Shown piece by piece: positions 12,083-25,000 of a stretch of 64,000 bases of DNA (the first letter of the stretch is position 1; the number at the start of each line of letters is the position of its first letter). The stretch comes from Fragum whitleyi (taxonomy: Eukaryota; Mollusca; Bivalvia; Cardiida; Cardiidae). Location of the stretch: positions 36,230,693 through 36,294,692 of the forward strand of contig OX411549.1 of the NCBI GenBank assembly GCA_948146395.1. Reading direction: 5' to 3'. A model generated the notes under the pieces. It was given only the letters and a program-made list of their open reading frames with translations. It was not told the origin of the DNA and did not search any database. The position numbers and the translations under genes are program-made.

Positions 12083-12274
12083 TTTTGTTATTCGTGCGTT
12101 CACGCGTCAACGAACACCCTACACCATTTTCAATTAAGACAATGCCCACAAGTGCAGTTTGTGAGCTGGACACAATGTGACAAATGTGCCCATTGGACTC
12201 ACTTAGAATACTGCTCAACAGTTCAAGAAGTCAATGATGGTGAAAGCTTCCTTTGTCCCCATTGCTCTTGTTAA
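12083..12274 (+). pseudogene. PHD-finger-like C-terminal remnant
   Basis: The plus frame ending at the TAA at 12272-12274 reads FVSWTQCDKCAHWTHLEYC and then ESFLCPHCSC. W-x-Q-C-D-x-C, W-x-H-x-E-x-C and C-P-x-C match the second half of a PHD zinc finger (Cys4-His-Cys3). Ahead of it lies a possible first Cys pair (FCYSC) about 30 residues upstream. The frame is closed just upstream (stop at 12080-12082) and no start is seen. It could be the last exon of an unrecognised gene or a transposon-borne PHD protein fragment. Confidence 0.5.
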
Positions 12275-13032
12275 CTTAAACAACCATGACACCATAATCT
12301 GAATGTAAATGTGTTGATGTTAATATATTTTATCAAGTTGCACCAGTTATTTCATGTTTGTGTGGTTTCATTACCAATTCTTTCTTAAATATTCCAAACA
12401 TTCTTTCTGACAGATTTAGAATATACGCAATGAATCAAATAGGCAGAGGTACTTGAGGTGATCTTATTATTATATCAGCCACTGTTATCTTTTAAAACAA
12501 CTTTTAATCATTCACAAGGAATGCTTGATTTAAGAAGTGCCCAGTTCTTTGAGGAAAATTTAGAAACAAGGAATTTGTCATTGACTTATTCAACGACCCA
12601 CGAATTCTGGAGCCTCAATTCCGATGACATCAGGGGTCAACAGCTTATCCAAAATGGCTTCCAATGTGAAAAATAACACGCAATTGACATAGATGTAGGT
12701 AACTTATAAAATAACAAATATTTTCAAGTGTTATATAATGATTTTTGTAGCACTGACTTGTTTTCGTAATCAGGGAGTTCCCTGTGAATTACTAATACCA
12801 GGAAAACTGGGCCAACCATCATACATTTCACAAAAAATTCTTAATGTCTTCCGCCATTTTGACGAGATTCTCACAATGTTGTCAATTTCCCACGCACCAT
12901 TAGCCAATCAAAAATCATATTCAAAAAAGAAAAGCGTAGTATTTTCAAAGATGGCTGACCTTAAGGAAGCTTTACATCCTTACACTTAACGCTGCCGAAA
13001 ATGCCTTTGCGATCATATGATTTTGATCGTTA
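12275..13032. other. no gene seen
   Basis: Non-coding. Open frames at 12458-12676 and 12738-12989 have no recognised motif or supporting splice context. Confidence 0.4.
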
Positions 13033-13033
13033 T

Positions 13034-13430
13034 TAGCTCCACTGGCCAAAGGCCAGCGAGTTATTGTCATGGCAGTGTCCGTCGTGTGTGCCTGCGTCTG
13101 TTGGTCTGTGTGTAAACTTTTTCTTTAAACATCTTCTCCTCCCAAACCAATGGGGGGATTTTAACAAAACTTGGTAGAAATGATCCTTGGATGACCCTCT
13201 TCTTAAATTGTTCAAAGAATTTTGATTGGCCCCCAAATATGGGCCTGGCAGGGAATTGCATTTTTTCACTTTGAAATCTTTAAAAATCTTCTCCTCCCAA
13301 ACCGTTGGGCTGATTTCAATGAAACTTGGTATGGATGTTCCTTGGGTGACCCTTTACTTAAATTGTTCAAGAAATTTTGATTGGCCCATAAATACCCACA
13401 AACCTTATGTTTTAATAAGATGAGTAAAGG
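13034..13430 (+). mobile_element. AGCTCCACTGG-type rolling-circle-like repeat, 5' part
   Basis: Begins TTAGCTCCACTGGCCAAAGGCCAG (hairpin CTGGCC/GGCCAG) and contains two diverged core units (TCTTCTCCTCCCAAACC, AAACTTGG, CTTAAATTGTTCAA). The 3' end is missing. A longer copy, interrupted by insertions, is at 32838-35240. Confidence 0.7.
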
Positions 13431-13929
13431 GTTGCAGGTTCATTGTGATTGAGTATTTTGGTGCAATATTGATCAGAACCAGTTAATCATTATCAAATAG
13501 GTCTTAAGAGATTTTGGAGTGTTAATGTATTCATTTAAATAAAGCTGTATGAATGAAAGTCTTAAGATTTGAAAGCCAGTGGAACGATAATGTTTGCCGC
13601 AATTGTAAACAAATCGTAGTAAGGTTTTCCATATTTAGAAAGCGATATAGTCACGTGGTCTTTTTGAGACCGGAAGCTGTAATTGTGGCTAGCTTGGGAA
13701 AAATCAAGATAAACAACCTTTTATTTTGCCGATTACCTGAACATTTTTTGACACATTTGAAAAACTACATCACATTTAAATGTATTTGTATACAAGAGTT
13801 TTTGTTATCGACCTTTATATAAAAGATTGACTTTTTTAGATTAAGATTCTTCAACAATGAATAAAGAGGGCAAGCGTTGTAGCCCTCATCATCAAAATAT
13901 CAGAGAGAGAGGGCTTCATTATTGCAGCT

Positions 13930-14467
13930 ATAAATGAGACTTCATAAAACTTGGTCAGAATGTTTGTCAGGTCACAAGGATGGGAAGGATTCATGTCATG
14001 TCACAGGAAAAAGGGCCTTTATGGCAATTTTCTTGTCTACACTCACACAAATATGGCCCAATCTTCTTGAAACTTGGTCAGAATGTTGATCAGGTCACAA
14101 GTATGGACCCTATTGAAAATGGGAAGGATTCATGTCATGTCACAGGAAAAGGGGCCTTTATAGCAATTTTCTTGTTTACACTCTAGAGGCCACAAATATG
14201 GCACAATAGTCTTGAAACTCAGTCAGAATGATGATCAGGTCACAAGTATGAACCCTATTGAAAATGGTATCAATGCCACATCAAGGGAAAAGGGGCATTA
14301 ATGACAATTTCCTTTTTCAGATTCTTAGGCCACAAATATTGCCCTATGGTTTTAATCTTATTTATAAATTATCCTTCTTGTTAACATCTGCACATTTAAT
14401 TGATGTGATGTTCCAGGGGTCAAAAAGACTCAGGTGAGGGATCTAGGACCATTATGGTCCTCTTGTA
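13930..14467 (+). mobile_element. AGCTCACCTGA-type repeat, 3' part
   Basis: About three diverged 145-base core units (AAACTTGGTCAGAATG, CAGGTCACAAG, AAAAGGGGCC) end with TCAGGTGAGGGATCTAGGAC and the hairpin GGACCATTATGGTCC followed by TCTTGT. Homologous to the full element at 33333-34899. The 5' end is lost. Confidence 0.75.
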
Positions 14468-14468
14468 T

Positions 14469-15120
14469 TACAATGAAGGGATAATGTTCGTGTTGTAATT
14501 TTGAATGAGAGGGATAATGTTTGCCCTGTCAGAATGATTTTGGGGATTTTGTCTGCTGATTTAGACAGGTTGCGAGGCTTATCATGTGCTTATGTCCAGC
14601 CTATCTGATTGACCAAGAGTTTTTGTCCACTCCGTCAAAAATCAATGAAGAGGATTTTGCCCTGAGGGTATTTTGTCCAGTTATTCATATTTGGTATGCA
14701 CTAGTGACAGGCATATTAATTGATTATAATTGAAAATCAATTGGTTTTGGCTTCTGATTGATAATCAACTAAGAAATTTTATAATCGATTAATCAGTTTC
14801 TAACACATAAATGACAGCCTTTATACATTGTTTTCAAAACTGACAACAGTTTAATGGCTTAGTTTGAAACAGTTGTAACTGCCTATATGTTTATGGGCAG
14901 TTACAACTGTTTCAAGCTGAGCCATGAAAGTGGTAGACAATCTGCAGAAAGATTCTTACGGTCATAAGTTTTAACTAGACTTTCACAGGATGATACTGGC
15001 AGTGCTGATTTAAGTAAACAATTGTACAATTGATCATTAGTTGATTTACTCTTCCAACTGAAAACCAATTATTGATTGTGATTTGAAACTGATTGCCCAA
15101 CACTAGCATGCACTTTCCGA
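14469..15120. other. no gene seen; short inverted motif
   Basis: Non-coding. At about 14870-14925 the strings AACAGTTGTAACTGCCTATA and GGCAGTTACAACTGTTTC form an imperfect palindrome. It is related to the minisatellite at 44408-45918. Confidence 0.45.
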
Positions 15121-15471
15121 AGGGGTGTGGAATTCCCATGCCCGACTTGTCTTTTGTACTTGAGGACAAGTAAATTTTTCTAAACCACTTGTCCAAGGAC
15201 AAGTAAATACCAGGGCAAATCTTGGAATGTTACTTAAAAGAATTAAGAGAGAAATCATCCTAATGTTCATATCATAGGGTGGAAAACATTGTTTTTAATG
15301 AAGAAAATGCTGGATTCCAGCATTTTCTTCATCAAAAGGCAATGTTTTTTTTTTCAAATTTGTCTATTTACTCTTTAGCGGACAAGCTCATTTTGATCCT
15401 GGACAAGTAGAAAATCCGCATTTACTTGTCCAGGGACAAGTGGAGAGAACTCATATTTCCCCACCCCTGCA
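15121..15471. mobile_element. GGACAAGTA inverted-repeat element, complete copy
   Basis: The ends AGGGGTGTGGAATTCCCATG and the complement of TTTCCCCACCCCT are inverted. The interior has repeated ACTTGTCC/GGACAAGT and a central palindrome TGAAGAAAATGCTGG...CCAGCATTTTCTTCA (about 15299-15333). Partial copies: 25195-25440, 26120-26446, 31845-32010. Confidence 0.68.
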
Positions 15472-15562
15472 TTCCATAATAACCATCCCCTTCTTTGAAG
15501 GTCAAGGTTGAAATCATGTTACAATTATCAAGGTCAGACTTCTAGGGGCATTTCAGGGTTTT

Positions 15563-15715
15563 AAGGGACGCAGGTTTTGTGAGTGTGAGACTCTTCAAAT
15601 AGGTAGCTAGGACTCCCAAATTATCTGATGTGAGTCCCTAGGACCCTCTGGGACTCAATTTCTGAAAAGATTTGAAGACTGTTTTAAACGGTCTTCAATT
15701 CTTTCCTGAAGTTGA
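15563..15715. repeat. GAAGACTGTTT palindrome repeat, copy 1
   Basis: Contains ATCTGATGTGAGTCCCTAGG and the near-palindrome TTGAAGACTGTTTTAAACGG mirrored by GTCTTCAATTCTTTCC. Other copies at 22817-22945 and 61690-61925. Lies just ahead of the gene's 5' leader. Confidence 0.65.
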
Positions 15716-15938
15716 GCCCAACAGGTTCATAAGTTCTGGCAAATACATTGTTCACCTTTAACAAGGGCAAGCTATATATTTACATAAGAATTTAAAACAT
15801 AACAGAAATAACTTAAAGTTGAAGAAGGGACTCTTAAAGCTTAAGCAAGAACGGTCAACCCCTATTATGCCAAGTTTGAGTCCCTTGGATTTCATTTTGT
15901 TGATGTCAGACTAAAACCCAATTTTGTTTTTTCTTCAG

Positions 15939-15978
15939 ATATTCCATGGAATTAATCAGGAAGGGGTAAGAAGAAACA
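15939..15978 (+). promoter_or_regulatory. 5' UTR segment with a 7-codon upstream ORF
   Basis: A pyrimidine-rich acceptor (TTTTTTCTTCAG, ending 15938) precedes the start codon, so the leader probably contains an upstream non-coding exon that I cannot locate. The stretch holds an upstream ATG in strong context (CCATGG, ATG at 15946) that reads seven codons and stops at 15967-15969, nine bases before the main ATG. The main ATG at 15979 has A at -3. It is preferred because it opens the kinesin beta-1 strand at the usual distance from the N terminus. Promoter not visible. Confidence 0.6.
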
Positions 15979-16028
15979 ATGTCTGACAACATACAAGTTG
16001 CCATTAGAGTGCGGCAGCTGATACAAAA
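15979..16028 (+). CDS. CENPE: CENP-E-like exon 1: start codon and motor beta-1
   Basis: Encodes [16 protein letters not shown] plus two bases of codon 17. The core IRVR-x-L matches the first beta strand of kinesin motors, usually VRVRPL. Here the proline is glutamine (Q13). The donor is AAAA/GTGAGT, phase 2. Start chosen because only about five residues precede the conserved strand, as is common in kinesins. Confidence 0.85.
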
Positions 16029-19000
16029 GTGAGTTGAACATTGTTAATTCTAGGATTTCAAAAATGTGGAGGATTTCAGCACAAAAATCGACACAATTGA
16101 AAAATGTAGTAATTCATGCTCTTTGGTAATAGTAAAAAATCCCCTACAAATCCAAAAAATATAGGGGATCTTTGAAAAAAATGGGGGAATCCCCCAATCC
16201 CCCTGCCTAGAAAAACACTGGTTGAAAATTCAATTTCTTTTGATGCTTTTTGTTGAATCATTGAGAAATAACGGTAGATTATCAATAATAAATTGCTAAT
16301 AACAAGCAATTTCTTCTTTTCCACAATGTTCTCTCATCATGAAAATTCGGACTCCTTACTTTGAGCTTGGACTGCTTGATTTCATCTCAGGAGTTAGTGT
16401 CAACCCCTGATTTTACACTGCATTCATCAGGCCTCATGTTTAACCCTTAATCCAGGGTTTTGACTCCCAAATATCTGATATCTTATTTTGACCCTTAGAA
16501 ATTTCTTCTAGTGGGTTTTTGTGACCCCCTTTAGAGAAATGTCCAAGGGTCAAAACTTTTTAAGATGCATTTGATATACTGTCTAAAATTTTACAAATCA
16601 ATTGCTTACTTCATAACTTTAAAAGAAATGGTCAAATGACTCTTAAACATATAAAATTCTTACTTATGATTAGCTCTTTCTTGTCTTTTGACCTCCTTAA
16701 AATCTGTTTGAACCCCAGAATTTATTGGTTAATGGATCAATGACTCCCTAATTGCAAACACTAGTACAAGCCCTGGTTCATTCATCAAACCCTATTTGAC
16801 CTTGGCCATATCTCATTCACTATTTGCTTGAAACTTTGTATGGGTGTTTATGTTAAAAAAAAGTAACCCATGGCGTACAATTGGGTAGTGTTGGGCAAAA
16901 AGAAGGTCAGAAGTGCTAGTGTGATGGTGTGTTTCCTGTCTGTCTGTAAACAAATCTTGTTTACACAATAAAGTCTGTAGATATTTTCAGATTTCCTTGA
17001 GGCTTTCACAGGATGGTCATTAGAAAGTTTTCCTTTTGAAATACTGTAAACGGGGTAATTTTGGCGATGGTTTTATTTTGGCTATATTGGCGGTCAAGCT
17101 AAGATGCGCCAAAATTAATCCGCCGCCAATATTTGCCATTATGAAATGAAAAAAATCCTTTACTGTAATGAAAATGTTATCTTGCGCGATGTACTTTTAA
17201 GGTTATATTGATTAACCTCATTTCAAAGATATGCAGATCATTCTTATTCGAATTGGAATAAGAAAATTGGCTGACAACGTTTGTAAATGTCTAATAAAAA
17301 CCAATTCCAAATTTCCAGATTCAAGTTGGTTTAAACATTGTAACGAAAATCGATGAGAAAATATGTGAAAAACTGATACACAAATGATTACTCTAACGAG
17401 AGGTGTGAAAACAAACCATTGTTTAGTTTGTAAAAACTGTTACTACTCTAGAAAATTGGATTTCTTATACTTTCAAGGTTTGAAACAACGAAAAGGAAAA
17501 TGGATCAGACGTTTTATTTTGGCGCTTAATGTAAGATGCGCCAAAATTAATCACCGCCACAAATCGAAACTGAAAAACCGCCAAATGTGGACACCGCCAA
17601 TATAAAGCCGTTTACAGTAGATATATAAATATGTAGGCAGTTACAACTGTTTTTGGCTAAACCATCAAAATGGAGTCCTTAGATGGTCTTTTGGTGTGTG
17701 TGAGTACTAACAAATATTTTACAGGGAAAATCAAGCTGGCCTCAAGTCAAACTGGACTGTAGAAGAAAACAGTATATATTGTAACGATGAGTCTGTGTGT
17801 GGTAAAAAGCCAACCGTCTACAAATTTGGTAAGTCACAAAATTAGTGCAACAAGTGCTTCTAGCACTTTGATTTTACTGCAGGTTTGCTGATTTGTTGTT
17901 CATTCAGGATGATAAGGACTGATACTTCATTTCGAATTATTCAAGGGCAAAGCCCTAGGATTTTGCTTTGCATATAACTCCTCCCCCATCAGACTTAACT
18001 AGGAGACACATCAACGGGAATATGAAATTGAATCCATTATAACACCATAGAAAATCTGAAATTAGTTTTTTTATCCTCTACTTGGTGTAAAATAGTACTA
18101 AGACATTTTTTCTTGATGTAAAATTAATGAAAAAGTAATGATATTGATGTTGGGAGAATTTCACAGAAAACAAAGCACCTCACAGGGCTCTCGGAAACGA
18201 CAGTTGTGTCGTCTGAGACGACAACTTTTCTCAGCGGACGACAAAAAATCCTATCAAAGGATTCCACCGGACGACAAGTTTTTTCTAAGGCACGCGTCAC
18301 GACTTATAACCTCTCGGCTGTGTATAACATGTATTTGATTGTTTACGTAAGTTAGGCTAACTGTCGCGTGAAAAGTCGATAATAGCCATATCTGAAGTCC
18401 GATAGATGGGCGCGGTAGGCGTGGCGTTAATTGACGCCAACAGCCAATCGTAATCGGTTATTCGTAGACCTTGTATGCGGAGCCTGACTATCAATGAATT
18501 GAATCTAGACTCTGCCCGACAATGTGTTTTGGCGATTGTTAGGCATAAACGATTTGATTTGATTTGAATTGGGGTTTTACGTCGCTTTCAACAATCTCTC
18601 AGTTATATCGCGACGACTGGGGCACCTAACGATGGATTCCTGGTATTTCTCACACCAGTACTACCACCACATCCCTTTCCTAGCCTCAAGTTGCTATTCC
18701 ACATAGGTTTACGATTATCTACCCATTGGTGGAAGACAAATGTCGGAAAGGATAAGTGCCGCGGCCGGGGATCGAACCCGTGCGAATATAGACCCCTTGA
18801 TTAGAAGTCCGGCGCGCTACCAACTGCGCTAAACGAAACACGTGAACTATTAATATATTGATCGAAGCAGTTGATTCACTAATCATATACCGGTAATTGA
18901 ATTCGAGCAGGGCCCCAATTTAGACGAAAACAATCGTAAGACAACATAATTGACCCGATTTGTTCGTAACAAGTAAATGCTTAGTCCGTGTCCTTCGAAC

Positions 19001-22000
19001 TGTCCCGAATCTCTTTTGCCTTTTTTAAAATCGGTATTTTGACTTAAAACAATTATTTAATTAAAGAAATGTTCCGAAAAAAAACACGAAACGAATTACC
19101 ACTACCGGTGAATCTCTGAAACGCCGTGCATGTGCTTAATTCCGTCGGATACCGTATTTCGAAAATGGAAAGCTCCGGATCAGCCTACTGATCAGACACG
19201 TGTTGAAATGAAAAAAAGAATAAAAAAAATGAACACAAATCAAGAGACAAATGGTTCGGAAAGTTTAATTATTTCAATCTACAAAAAAAAAAAGAAAGAA
19301 AAAGAGAGAGATATCCAATGCAGTTCAAACATACAATCTTTTGTAATGAAAATGAATTCTGAATTTTTTCTCTCAATTGGCAACATCTGCAAAGAGAATC
19401 ATCGCATTGACTTATATGTTGAGATTTTTTTAAAGTCTAAGTAAATACAATAACATTTTTGACCTCTTTTTAACTTCTGGCAAAAAGAAGATATGACTGT
19501 TTCAAAGACTTGCTTCTGTATTGGTTTTATATGGTTTTAAACTGAACCGGGAAAAGTTTTGTCATTTACTGAGCCCATCTCCAAAAATGAATAAAAAAAA
19601 ATGTAAAAAGCATTGGGATAAAAGAAAAAAATGTTTTTTACAAGCAATTCTTTCTTTTCAATCAATGATTTCCTTAAGATAACCATTCTGGTGACTAAAA
19701 CATTGGATTGTGTAGTAAAAGGTTAATAAATTGTCGTTTCAATATTATAGTTTTGCATGGTACAAAATCAACCCTCATAATAATGGAATCTAACTTTTTT
19801 GTGTTGGATCCAACTTTTTCTGAAGTTGGATTCCTGGAATCCTACTTTCAAAACCCTAGTGAGAGCCCTGACCTCATTTAGCACATATATATATATACGA
19901 TGTCAAAAGAATCGACTGACGTGCTAAAATTGAAATTGATTAAAAAGTTGTCGGAGCTATCTGTGTACACAGTTAAACACATGAAATATGTACTTTATTG
20001 CAAATAAAGTTATACATGTAAATTATTTTTATTTCATTCATGAGATTTACTCCATCGTGTTAAAATTGTGAACAATCCATAGATTTTAGAGTTGAACCAT
20101 GAAAAATGTTTTCTTCATTTACAGATCACATTTTTGATGAAACTTCTGTGACATTGGACATCTTTGAGGAGATCTGCAAACCAATCCTGCTGGCCTCCTT
20201 GAATGGCTTTAACGGTAGGTGAACAAATTAGAGCTAGTGCGTGACATTTTCAACAGTTTCAAATATGCTCCAAGCACAGATCATGCCAATCCATGCATTT
20301 GGGAAATCTCGCCAGAGTCTTGACTTTGCCCTCTATGGGTGGAAAAGGTTTCATGGTGTCTCTAGACATTCAGGTAACCTAATAATAACATTATATGGCT
20401 GTTTAGGCTGCCAATGTTTGCACTTCATGCACATGTCAAATTGTTGGAAATGTTACGCACAGTGGCATTTCATATCACTGGGGTTCAACTGTTTCTTAGC
20501 TGGGCTGTGTTCGTGGAAAAACCCATGTGTGACAAACTTTAACCATGGTCATATCTCTGTTGTGATTGAAGCTATCTTAATGAAACTTGGCATGTGTTTT
20601 TCGCCATCACCAAAGCTAACCATACTATGGAGGGGTATAACTCTGATAACATTTTTGTAAGAGTAATTGAACCTTTTTGACTTAGATTGTTTGAATTATC
20701 CTGATCCTGCAGCCGAGTGTTGGCACCTATAGTTGGGGCTGTTGTTTGATTTTATATGCTGCCAGAGATGGACATATATGTCCTAGTCTAGATTTGAGAC
20801 GGCCTTCAGTGCAGTTGGTCGGCAGTATGTCTGACTGTCAATCTAGTGGTCCTGGGTTGGAACCCCATTGGAAGCTCTCACCCTTTCCGACTATTTGTCT
20901 CTCACCAATAGGTTGATAATGGCCAACCTATTTTAGATAGCAGCTGGAGGCTAGGAAAGGCTGTAAAGGTAGTACTGGTGTGAGAAATACCAGGAATCCA
21001 TTTATAGGTGCTCCAGCCGCCTCAATATAACTGAAATAATGTTGAAAGCAATGTAAAACCCCATTCAAACAAATAAACAAACTAGATTGGAGTCTAGCAA
21101 GATCTGGAAACAGACTATTCCAGATTGGAATTCTTATTTTGACTAGACAGTTTCCAGGTCGGACTAGGCAAAATCAGAATTCCATTATTGCCTTGTCAGT
21201 TCTAGAATCAGCAAAGACAAGATTGGAGAATCTCTCTCATTCTTAGTTGTAATATATTAAAATCACACACAATTCAATTGATTATATAACAGGGTAAATT
21301 TTTACTACATGTACATGATTTTATTTTTTAGGTATTTCAAATTTTACTCAAAACCTGTTAAATACAATTATATACAAATGAAAAATAATTTCTATAAGTG
21401 TATCAATAAATAGATAAGAAGAGTAAACTCTGCCCTAGGATTTTTACCTTTTGCATATAACTCCTCCTCCATCAGACTTATTCGTGGACACATCAACATG
21501 AAAATGAAATTATTCTATTATAAAGATTTTAGATGGATGCTACCACCATACCTGTGTTGTTACAACTTCTCATGATTTGGACCCATTTACATTTTGTCTG
21601 ATCAAAGGATGCGTTACTGTCCTAAAGATAGAAAGATTTTTCTGGATTTTCATTGAATTGCCTTTACATTGAAATCACAAACCATTTGTTGTGGGTACTC
21701 ATTAGAATTGTCTCTTTGAGACAATTCAAATGAGTAACCACAACAAAGGGCTCTAAAGAGAAAAAAAGATTTTAGACCTGATGAACCTGGTGTTTGAGGT
21801 ACTCATTGAAATCATCTCATGATCTGGGGCAGATGATACAAATGAGTACCCATAACATACAGTTTCAATGAGAAATATAGGTTAAGACCGGTGTCCCCAC
21901 CCCCAGTGAGTTGGCACATGGTGATTTATCACCAAAATTGTTTTAAAAAAACGTTTATTACAATTTTTTTTTGGAGCTAATTCATTATGCGGTGACTCCC

Positions 22001-25000
22001 TATGGTCACCCCTCTTATCTATATACCCAGGGATCATTTTGGGGTGAGATATTGAGAGATTCTCTCACTTTTCTTCAGAAATCTCATTGAAACTGGCTTA
22101 ATGAGAGAAAAATTTCAAAGCAAAATGAAATTAAGTGAATGATTTGGTAAAATTTCTCACTGAATATGATTAATTTCTCATTAAATTTGGCTAAATGAGA
22201 TATTTTTGCACATGATATTCTGATCCAGAATTATCCCTGTATGCCTAAATCCTTTATTGATATATATACTACAGGAACTATCTTTGCTTATGGACAAAGT
22301 TCCTCTGGGAAGACCCACACAATTACAGGCAGTGCGTCCCATCCAGGGGTTATTCCCCTTGCTGTAGATGAGATATTTGATCAAATTAACCAGGTAATGT
22401 ATTTTCTTCTTAGAAAAGTGGCCCTCCTAATAGTTGTTACAGCTACACTTTTTCTCCACTCATTTTCTCTGCAATATAACTGAAAGTTGTTGAAAGCAGC
22501 GTAAAATATCATTCAAATAAACAAAACAAATCAATTTCTCATCAGCTTTTGGAAAAAAAAAATCATTAAAACTTCATGATGCAGAGATAAATATATTCTA
22601 TTTTGGTTACAGTCCTTTGACCTTAAACACAATAATGGCCCTTTGATGGAAAATCTTGTATGTTTAGTTAGTCATCAACTGATGGAGGGATTTTGGTTAA
22701 ACTTTATTGAAGACTCTGCCTAATAAATGTAGGAAACACATCTTGTACTGATGGCACCTCATTATGGATAAAGCACCTTGATGACAGGGGGGGGGGGGGG
22801 GGGGGGGGGGGGGGGAGGTTCTGCAAGTCTGAGACTCTCAACCAAGTAGCCTGCTGGACCCTCAAAACTATCTGATGTGAGTTCCAAAGGACCCTCTTGG
22901 ACTCAGCTTGAAAAAAAGAAATTGAAGACTGTCCAAATTCATAATCAATACTCACTTTAGCTTCAACCAGGGATAAGCTCTAAATTTATATAAAAACAAG
23001 TTTATCGCTAAAAGAAATAGTCTATATCTTAAACAGGGATTCCCAAACTTTCAGAAAGGACCCCTAGGATGAAAATTATCTAGTCCTTTTGATCTTATTT
23101 TGTTGAAGTCAAACTGAACCGGGAGGGGGCTGCTAGTCTGCTTTGAGACAATTTATAGCTTTGTTTGTTTCATATCTCACTTAAAAAGTCCATTTATCTT
23201 TTGATGATTGAAATACCTGAACTAAGATTATTTAGAATAAAACAAATAATAGATGTTCTTGTTTATTGTAGATACAACATAAAGAGTTTCTTATTCGAGT
23301 GAGCTACCTAGAGATGTATAATGAGAAACTATCAGATTTACTGGCTGACATAGAGACAAATCTCAAGTTACAGGAAGATACCGTAAGTTATGCACTCAAG
23401 ATTTAAAACTTTGTACTGAACTGAGACAGTAAGTTTTGCACTAAAGATTTAAAAACTTTGTTTGTACTGAACTGAGACAGTAAGTTATGCACTTAAGATT
23501 TAAAAACTTTGTTTGTACTGAACTGAGACAGTTATGTTATGCACTAAAGATTTAAAAACTTTGTTTGTACTGAACTGAGACAGTTATGTTATGCACTAAA
23601 GATTTAAAAACTTTGTTTGTACTGAACTGAGAATCTATTCAATAATGAACTGAGAATCTACCTCAATATTTACATTGGAATGATTGATAAATAATTGATT
23701 AAATTCTTCATAAACTCCAAGGAAAGTGTTTGAAACCAAAAATATTTTTACTAAAAAGTAAGAATGTAGAATTACAATAATGATTAGACTACTCTTCTTT
23801 TGTTAAATATCTTTTTGATAACTTGTAGTGTATCTTATCTATATGCTTAATGAAGGCCGAAAATCAAAAAAATATCTTGACCCCTATCCTTATCAATTTA
23901 AAATTTGTTTCTAACAAGTCCTCAAAGTGTGACATTTCAACAAGTCAGTCACAAGTTTTACCCACAAAATTCAAATCATCTGATCTCCAGGAAAACCTGC
24001 CTAAATGACAATTAAAATTGACAATGTATCATATACTTTAATTTTTTGAAGATGCAAAATTGTATTATTCATGAAAGAAAGATAATTACATTATTTCAAA
24101 AAAGAAAATGATCCTTTATACCTGTTTATGTAACCATTTTCCTGAAATTGAACTTTTAATGCACTGAAATCAATTAAGTAGGAAATATTGAGAAAAAGGG
24201 AGAAATTGCTTATTTCAAGCAATTTCTCCCTTTTTCTCAATGTTTTCTTCATTTTTATGCCCCTGCATCGAGAGATCGGGGGCATATTGTTTTACTCATG
24301 TCCGTCCGTCTGTCTGTCCGTCCGTCCATCTGTCTCTGTCTGTCCGTCTGTCTGTCCGAAAACTTAACCAAACTTAAGCTTTGCCTTATCTTCAAGCTTA
24401 TTCAAGATACAAGGCTCATATTTGGCATGATGATAGATCTCAATGATCCCCATCTGCTGGTACCAAAGTCAAGGTCATGTGACAAGGTCAAGGTCATCTG
24501 TCCAAGTCAAACTTTGAAAAAAATTGCTGTTACAGGGGCATTAGTGTTTCACAAACACATCTTGTTTTTTTTTTTTTTTTTTCAGTTCAGTTTCAATTTT
24601 AACACCTATTGAATTTATTCTGTGAGATTGGATTAGTCTAAAAGTGATTGTTTTGTAGTATCTGTGTTAGACATCTGAATGTCATTTACGCAGGTTTTCC
24701 TGGAGAACGAATCAAATAGATTGCAGGTTGAGTAGACTAATATCAGACTGCATATCTGAGTAGGCTGATCTTAGTCTATACTGTCTACCAAAGTTCTGTT
24801 TATGTCCTAAACAACATGAGAAAGATTAATGAAAGGAGTCAACTGTTTTGTACAACTCATGTTCTTTATTTTTACAGGAAAGGAATATCAAAATAGTCGG
24901 ACTATCAGAAGAAGTTATATCAGAGAAGAGTCAGGTTGCACGTCTTTTGAAAAAAGGAAATGGTAATACACTTTATATTCCATCAAAGGTGGTCATCTAT

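Noticed and set aside
19130..19444. 104-codon open frame in intron 2
   Set aside because: Low-complexity Lys-rich translation of A-rich sequence, no motif, no splice partner in phase.
20241..20660. 139-codon open frame right after exon 3
   Set aside because: No motif. It overlaps an interspersed repeat (20490-20755) and exon 3 already ends at a strong donor in phase with exon 4.
24298..24612. Open frame rich in Ser, Val and Cys (also 33266-33565, 44431-44767)
   Set aside because: Translation of GTCY microsatellites and tandem core units of the rolling-circle-like repeats.
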